Shown: one piece after another, positions 57,491 through 64,000 of the stretch | How the letters are laid out: each line of letters starts with the position of its first letter | Position numbering within the stretch: position 1 is the first letter of the stretch | Assembly (NCBI GenBank): GCA_012861695.1 | Contig: JAAOOA010000369.1 | Span: 124,001 to 188,000 of the forward strand | Reading direction: 5' to 3' | Source of the DNA: Trematomus loennbergii | Lineage: Eukaryota; Chordata; Actinopteri; Perciformes; Nototheniidae | DNA: 64,000 nt | Notes under the pieces: model-generated | The model's input: only the letters and a program-made list of their open reading frames with translations | Databases searched by the model: none | Told to the model about the DNA's origin: nothing | Translations under genes and position numbers: made by a program

Positions 57491-59625
57491 ACGTCCAGCA
57501 GCTGGTGGTGGTTAAAGAAGAGGTTCCCCCTGAGCAGCAGGAGTGGAGCTCCAGTCTGGACCAGGAGGACCCAGAGCCCCCCCCACACATTAAAGAGGAG
57601 CAGGAGGAACTCTGGATCAGTCAGGAGGGAGAGCAGCTTCAAGGGCTGGAGGAGGCTGATATCATCAAGTTCACATTCACTCCTGTCCCTGTGATGAGTG
57701 AAGATGATGAAGAGAAACCTCAGTCCTCTCAGCTTCATCAAAGACAAACTGAACACCTGGAAACAGAAGCTGAGGGAGAGGACTGTGGAGGACCTGAACC
57801 AGCCAGGAACTCAGATCCAGAGAGACACTTACAACCAGAGACTGAGGACAACCCTGGAGACTCTTCTGAAGACACTGAAGACAGTGCTGATTGGAAGGAG
57901 ACCAGAGAACCAGGTTCAAACTCTCAGAGAAATAAACAAGAGCCTGTCAGTGATTCAGGAGAGAAACCATTCAGCTGCTCAGTCTGTGAGAAATCTTTTA
58001 AACGGAGAGGAGATTTAAAGAAACACATGATAATCCACACTGGAGAGAAACCATTCAGCTGCTCAGTCTGTGAGAAATCTTTTAAACGGAGAGGAGATTT
58101 AAAGAAACACATGATAATCCACACTGGAGAGAAACCATTCAGCTGCTCAGTCTGTGAGAAATCTTTTAAACGGAGAGGACATTTAAAGAAACACATGATA
58201 ATCCACACTGGAGAGAAACCATTCAGCTGCTCAGTCTGTAAGACATCTTTTACACAGAGAGGACATTTAAAGAAACACATGATAATCCACACTGGAGAGA
58301 AACCATTCAGCTGCAGTGTTTGTGAGAAATCTTTTGCAGATCGTGGGAATTTCATTTCACACATGAGAATCCACACTGGAGAGAAACCATTCAGCTGCAG
58401 TGTTTGTGACAAAATATTCACCTGGAGTCGTCAGGTCAAAATCCATAAGTGTGTTGGTCGTCAGTCCTCACAGCTTCATCAAACTCAAACTGAGGAGAGC
58501 AGAGAGGCAGAGCCTCCAGCCAGCAGCTCAGCTGAACACATGGAAACAGAAGCTGATGGAGAGGACTGTGGAGGACCAGAACCAGCCAGGAACTCAGATC
58601 CAGAGAGACATTTACAACCAGAGACTGAGGACGACCCTGGAGACTCTTCTGAACCTGACACTGAAGACAGGGCTGATTGGATGGAAACCAGAGAACCAGG
58701 TTCAAACTCTCAGAGAAATAAACAAGACTCTGTCAGTGATTCAGGAGAGAAAACATTCAGCTGCTCAGTCTGTGAGAAATCTTTTAAATGGAGAGGACAT
58801 TTAAAGATACACATGAGAATCCACACAGGAGAGAAACCATTTAGCTGCTCAGTCTGTAAGACATCTTTTACACAGAGTGGACATTTAAAGGGCCACATGA
58901 GAAACCACACAGGAGAGAAACCGTTCAGCTGCTCAGTCTGTAAGAAATCTTTTAAACAGAGAGGAGATTTAAAGTGCCACATGAGAAACCACACAGGAGA
59001 GAAACCGTTCAGCTGCTCAGTCTGTAAGAAATCTTTTAAATGGAGAGGACATTTAAAGAGACACATGAGAAACCACACAGGAGAGAAACCATTCAGCTGC
59101 TCAGTCTGTAAGAAATCTTTTACACAGAGTGGACATTTAAAGGGCCACATGAGAAACCACACAGGAGAGAAACCATTCAGCTGCTCAGTCTGTAAGAAAT
59201 CTTTTAAACAGAGAGGAGATTTAAAGTGCCACATGAGAAACCACACAGGAGAGAAACCATTCAGCTGCTCAGTCTGTAAGAAATCTTTTAAACAGAGAGG
59301 AGATTTAAAGTGCCACATGAGAAACCACACAGGAGAGAAACCATTCAGCTGCAGTGTTTGTGACAAAAGATTCACCTGGAGTCAAAAGGTAAAAAGCCAT
59401 AAGTGTGTTGGTCGTCAGTCCTCACAGCTTCATCAAACTGAGGAGAACAGAGAGGCAGAGCCTCCAGCCAGCAGCTCAGCTGAACACATGGAAACAGAAG
59501 CTGATGGAGAGGACTGTGGAGGACCAGAACCAGCCAGGAACTCAGATCCAGAGAGACATTTACAACCAGAGACTGAGGACAACGACAAGGATGACATTTT
59601 CTGTTCATGTTCAGGTTGGTATTAG
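57491..59625 (+). CDS. C2H2 zinc-finger protein C', 14 fingers
   Basis: Second copy of ZNF C. The whole open frame (from 57412, 737 codons) gives the same protein as C, residue for residue, with the same two finger arrays (6 and 8) and three acidic linkers. Flanks match as well, including the acceptor at 57481-57490. Identity without even a silent-looking amino-acid change in a fast-evolving family means a very recent duplication or conversion. Both copies keep their frame, so both may be expressed if each retained a promoter and first exon. Confidence 0.9.
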
Positions 59626-60327
59626 TATGTTGTCTTCACTGGGACATGTCTCCATGCTTTAATGTTAAAAAAGCTCTTTATTGTTGTCATACTGCCTCTT
59701 TTCACCCTCTGTCTGAAACCAGAGCCCAGTCTGCTCTGAATGGTTAGCTGGCCGGCTCTGTTGTGATTGGTTGACCACTTAGAGATGTCCCGCCCCTTAG
59801 CCTATCATGTACAACGTGTTGTTGTGCCCCCAGGTCAAATCAATCAGGATACTTTCCAGAGGGGAAATGTACGTCGTTACAACAGAAAAGAGCCAAAGTC
59901 AGCTTAATGTTACGTAGAAGCATGCATACAAAAGTATTAACGTTTCTCTTTTTAAAGTTCTGAGGATTTAGCAGCCAGGTATATATTGCACAGTTAGCAC
60001 ATAGTCTGATCGCTGCAGGAAGGAAGGACCTGCGGTATCTCTCCGTGAGACAGCGGGGGTGCAGCAGCCTGTCGCTGAAGGAGCAGTGCAGACAGGGTAA
60101 ACAACGTCCTCCCCAGAACATTGAATGTTGGATTTCATTTACTGATCCTGCAGACACCCGCTACACGGGGCGGAAGTCCTGCAGCATGCCCCCCCCTTCA
60201 GCAGCAGCTCACCCGAATGAATGACTTTAAAGTTACAGAAGAGTGACAGTTCTATTCCTTTAAAATGATGCCTTGACCTCAGATTTTGTCCTTCAGATTT
60301 AAAAACATTGATGTTAGCGCTAACTTC
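59626..60327. other. ZNF C' 3' flank
   Basis: Counterpart of 32182-32882, including the Rex1-like minus-strand fragment near 59990-60090. No gene. Confidence 0.5.
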
Positions 60328-60628
60328 TCCATGCAGAGCTGGTGAAGATGAGGAGTCTCAGACTCATCCCTCCATGCAGAGCTGGTGAAGATGAGGAGCC
60401 TCAGACTCATCCCTCCATGCAGAGCTGGTGAAGATGAGGAGCCTCAGACTCATCCCTCCATGCAGAGCTGGTGAAGATGAGGAGCCTCAGACTCATCCCT
60501 CCATGCAGAGCTGGTGAAGATGAGGAGCCTCAGACTCATCCCTCCATGCAGAGCTGGTGAAGATGAGGAGCCTCAGACTCATCCCTCCATGCAGAGCTGG
60601 TGAAGATGAGGAGCCTCAGACTCATCCC
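60328..60628. repeat. 43-bp minisatellite, copy 2, 7 units
   Basis: Same unit, same number and same first-unit variant as 32883-33183. Confidence 0.95.
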
Positions 60629-60783
60629 TCCTCGGCACAGCACTAAGCTTCTCGGACAATCTTTTGTGCCTGTAGCCATCAGGCTGCACAACCAAGGGTT
60701 AACCCTGTAACCCATTATACATAACCTGCATCTTCATCAATATCTCAACTCTTTGATATTCATTTGTAACCCTCTGTGTTTTA

Positions 60784-60870
60784 TTAGGGATGCAACGATA
60801 CCGATCCCATTAACGGGTATCAGGCCGATGCTGTCCTCATGTACTCGGACTCCTATCGGTGCATCCCTAA
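60784..60870. mobile_element. Short MITE, copy 2
   Basis: 87 bp, as at 33339-33425, with the same 17-bp ends. Confidence 0.7.
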
Positions 60871-61641
60871 CTTTTGGTGAAATCTAAATGTCTTCCTCGT
60901 AGGTCTTCCGATATCTTTTTTTTGCGAGGCATGGTTCACACCAGAAGTTAAAACTTGTGAATAGAAAATACAAATGTTTGAAGGATTTTTATAAGTTAAC
61001 GCTGGAGCAGCACTTCTTATCGTGTTTCACCGATTAAAACAAAGTGTTTTAACTCCTGACTCAATTAGTTTTTGTTAAATTCTAGGAGGTCACATCATTT
61101 TAGTCATTTCATCAAAATGGACACGAATACATGTGTGTTCTACAAGATGAAGCGGATTGTGATTGTCTATAAGTGTGGCTTACATGAAGATCAGATCACA
61201 TTGAATGAGCAATTCATGCAAAAACCTATAAAGCTCCCTCTGGAGGGCAGCAGCATACATGATATGTTAAGTTGTTATGCATGAGAGTCAGTAAAACCTT
61301 GCAATCATTTTTTTATCTGGACATGTAAGGGTGAAAACTTTAATGTCAAGACATTTGATGAATGTAATTAACTTTAGCTATGTTGCTCGTTTATTCACTC
61401 AAGTGAAACCAACTTGTAGCTCTGTAGTGTAAGTAAGAAACAACTTAGTCTAATAGAGCCCTGTTCATTTCAGTGTTTTATTTTATTACACCTCAGAAAA
61501 AATACAGAGGGCCGGACCTCGTTGAGTTCAATGGGGGGTAAGGCCATGACTGCACTTCATTTGACTGACCGCTCTAGTTACTCTTCTAAATCATTCATAT
61601 CTCTATTTAGAGCTGCCTTAAAAACACAAAAGGCAATCCGG
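60871..61641. other. Gene-free, counterpart of 33426-34194
   Basis: Nothing recognisable beyond the small 70-codon frame (61072-61284) shared with copy 1. Confidence 0.4.
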
Positions 61642-61649
61642 GTCCCAAG

Positions 61650-62749
61650 TAGTGTTAATTTTGTTGACTAAAACTATGACGAAATATGTTCGTCAACGAC
61701 CTTTTTTTCCATGACGAAAACGAGACGATGACGAGACGGCACCGACGGCAGTAAACAATAACTGTAACGAAATCAACATGTAATATCGTTTACGAAAAGT
61801 GAGGAGACGAAAATGTAGTTTACTAAATAAAAACTATGCCAAAATCTCTCTTTACTTTCATTGACGAAAAATGAGGAGACTACATATTATCAAAGATAAC
61901 ATTACATCTCTGATAGTCAGTTGTTCTCCCAGCAGTTCCATATCCGGTGCTGCGGCTGGGCAGCAGCTGTGTGTCTGTGCTGTGCGCGGCGGTACATTTG
62001 AATTACACCGGGCAGCGGCACACTGTGAACTGTCAGGAAGACTCGGCTCTAACTCATGGTCTAACTAACCTTATTCAACAGAAAATAAAATGGCAACAAC
62101 AGGGCCTGGGAGCAGTGGTCGCGTTAACCGAATACCCCCCCCGTCAGCGCGAGTGAGTGATAAATTGTGCACTCGACGGGTAATAATGGATTATGACGGA
62201 AATGTTACGATCCTGTCTGTCAAAATGACTGACAACGAAAAAGTTTAACACCACCACTGCTTGGGAGAAAGAAACTATGTAATATTTGGGCCCATTTTCG
62301 CTAAAATGAGGCTGAGAAAAAAAGCGAATGCATTGTTTTATCAGAAGGGAAGCAATGTGGCCATAACACAGCTGGTAACACCACCACAAACCTGACCACT
62401 CTCTGCAAAGCTGCTTTCTTAATCATTCAACCTGTGGTTTTCATCAAATAAGGACAATATATCATCTTATTGTGAAATAAATTTGACTATGAATGGCTAG
62501 ACTAGTTTGACTGAAATGTTCTATATAATCTGATGACTAAAAAAGACTCAACAGTTTTCATTGACAAAAAGTGACTAAAATAATTAGTTTTCTTTGACTA
62601 AAATAAGACTAAAATGCTTAGACTTTTAGTCGACTAAATCTTGACTAAATAAAAACAGGATGAAGGTGACTAAATATGACTAAAACTAAAAAGGAAATTT
62701 AACACAGGACTAAAACTAAATTAAAAAATAACTGACGAAATTAACACTA
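61650..62749. mobile_element. Non-autonomous hAT-type element, copy 2
   Basis: 1,100 bp, same ends as 34203-35302, flanked by GTCCCAAG on both sides. Confidence 0.88.
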
Positions 62750-62906
62750 GTCCCAAGCTGTATCCACATGTGATTTTAGGGGTACAAAACCACTCAAATT
62801 ATAATTGCACTTACCTTTCTCTGCGATAGTTGTTGTGAGCGGTGACGTAATGAACACAACAGCTGTTCTCTGTAACGTCTCTCTGTGTGTTTCCTGTTTC
62901 CTGCAG

Positions 62907-64000
62907 ACGTCCAGCAGCTGGTGGTGGTTAAAGAAGAGGTTCCCCCTGAGCAGCAGGAGTGGAGCTCCAGTCTGGACCAGGAGGACCCAGAGCCCCACCC
63001 ACACATTAAAGAGGAGCAGGAGGAACTCTGGAGCAGTCAGGAGGGAGAGCAGCTTCAAGGGCTGGAGGAGGCTGATATCACCAAGTCCACATTCACTCCT
63101 GTCCCTGTGAAGAGTGAAGATGATGAAGAGAAACCTCAGTCCTCTCAGCTTCATCAAAGACAAACTGAACACCTGGAAACAGAAGCTGATGGAGATGACT
63201 GTGGAGGACCAGAACCAGCCAGGAACTCAGATCCAGAGAGACATTTACAACCTGAGACTGAGGACAAGCCTGGAGACTCTTCTGAAGACACTGAAGACAG
63301 TGCTGATTGGAAGGAGACCAGAGAACCAGGTTCAAACTCTCAGAGAAATAAACAAGAGCCTGTCAGTGATTCAGGAGAGAAACCATTCAGCTGCTCAGTC
63401 TGTGAGAAATCTTTTAAACGGAGAGGAGATTTAAAGAGACACATGATAATCCACACTGGAGAGAAACCATTCAGGTGCTCAGTCTGTAAGAAATCTTTTA
63501 CACAGAGAGGAGATTTAAAGAAACACATGATAATCCACACTGGAGAGAAACCATTCAGCTGCTCAGTCTGTGAGAAATCTTTTAAACGGAGAGGAGATTT
63601 AAAGAGACACATGATAATCCACACTGGAGAGAAACCATTCAGGTGCTCAGTCTGTAAGACATCTTTTGCACAGAGAGGACATTTAAAGAAACACATGATA
63701 ATCCACACTGGAGAGAAACCATTCAGCTGCAGTGTTTGTGAGAAATCTTTTGCAGATCGTGGGAATTTAATTTCACACATGAGAATCCACACTGGAGAGA
63801 AACCATTCAGCTGCAGTGTTTGTGACAAAAGATTCACCTGGAGTTGTCTGGTCAAAATCCATAAGTGTGTTGGTCGTCAGTCCTCACAGCTTCATCAAAC
63901 TCAAACTGAGGAGAGCAGAGAGGCAGAGCCTCCAGCCAGCAGCTCAGCTGAACACATGGAAACAGAAGCTGATGGAGAGGACTGTGGAGGACCAGAACCA
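62907..64000 (+). CDS. C2H2 zinc-finger protein D', partial (window end)
   Basis: Second copy of ZNF D, beginning after the TTTCCTGCAG acceptor and still open at the last base. The acidic region, linker and six fingers are the same as in D as far as visible. The window stops in the second linker, so whether it shares D's truncated tail (FQVKSACATKKEDN) is unknown. Confidence 0.88.

Larger units (their letters stand above)
48232..64000 (+). repeat. 27-kb duplication, second copy, cut by window end
   Basis: Starts abruptly after the satellite at 48231 with ATTACACTCC, inside what was the intron of the Kolobok THAP-like gene. Contains second copies of the foldback element, TTF fragment, LINE tails, ZNF C and D, minisatellite and hAT element. 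Substitutions are frequent up to about 54290 and rare after. Confidence 0.95.

Overview
This window looks like repeat-rich accessory DNA from a ray-finned (teleost, probably percomorph) fish. The evidence is the mix of transposon families: Rex1-like, L2-like and L1-like LINEs, a sushi-type chromovirus, a Gmr1-like Ty3/gypsy element with integrase ahead of reverse transcriptase, and hAT, Kolobok and Tc1 DNA transposons. They surround a family of C2H2 zinc-finger (ZNF) genes with an acidic, Glu-rich N-terminal region. Genes have introns, AG splice acceptors and AATAAA signals; there are no operons, ribosome binding sites or CRISPR arrays. Species cannot be named from the sequence.

Layout. 1-15 kb: two decayed ZNF loci (A at 2953-3888, B at 6956-8499), each just downstream of a copy of the same 5'-truncated LINE; then a 25-bp minisatellite (9412-10087), an L1-like remnant, split L2 pieces and an ATCT microsatellite. 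15.2-20.6 kb: a young full-length chromovirus with near-identical 526-bp LTRs, a perfect 5-bp target duplication (ATAGC) and a recognisable self-priming signal. 20.6-22.7 kb: a TTAA-flanked Kolobok-like element carrying a THAP-like exon and a nested foldback element. 23-36.7 kb: a hAT-type TTF zinc-finger fragment, a locally duplicated LINE-tail segment, then ZNF loci C (intact, 14 fingers) and D (6 fingers). 36.7-48.2 kb: remnants of an unnamed repeat-borne gene family, a 5'-truncated Gmr1-like element split by a Rex1-like LINE, a compact group of unrecognised minus-strand ORFs (44.4-45.6 kb), and a degenerate tandem array with a period near 170 bp.

The dominant large-scale feature is a direct duplication of about 27 kb. 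Sequence from 21187 onward restarts at 48232 and runs to the window end, so C and D recur as C' (57491-59625, same protein as C) and D' (62907 to the edge). The left third of the two copies has many substitutions; from about 26.9 kb onward they differ almost only by one- or two-base indels. That step points to later gene conversion or a second unequal exchange that homogenised the ZNF half.

Together the genes form an expanding ZNF cluster in transposon-dense DNA. Six loci made of repeated acidic-linker plus finger-array cassettes grew by intra-array, local and 27-kb duplication. A role in binding transposon DNA is a family-level hypothesis only. Many coding regions, including the young chromovirus, are broken by single-base deletions, so either decay or uncorrected long-read indels must be considered.
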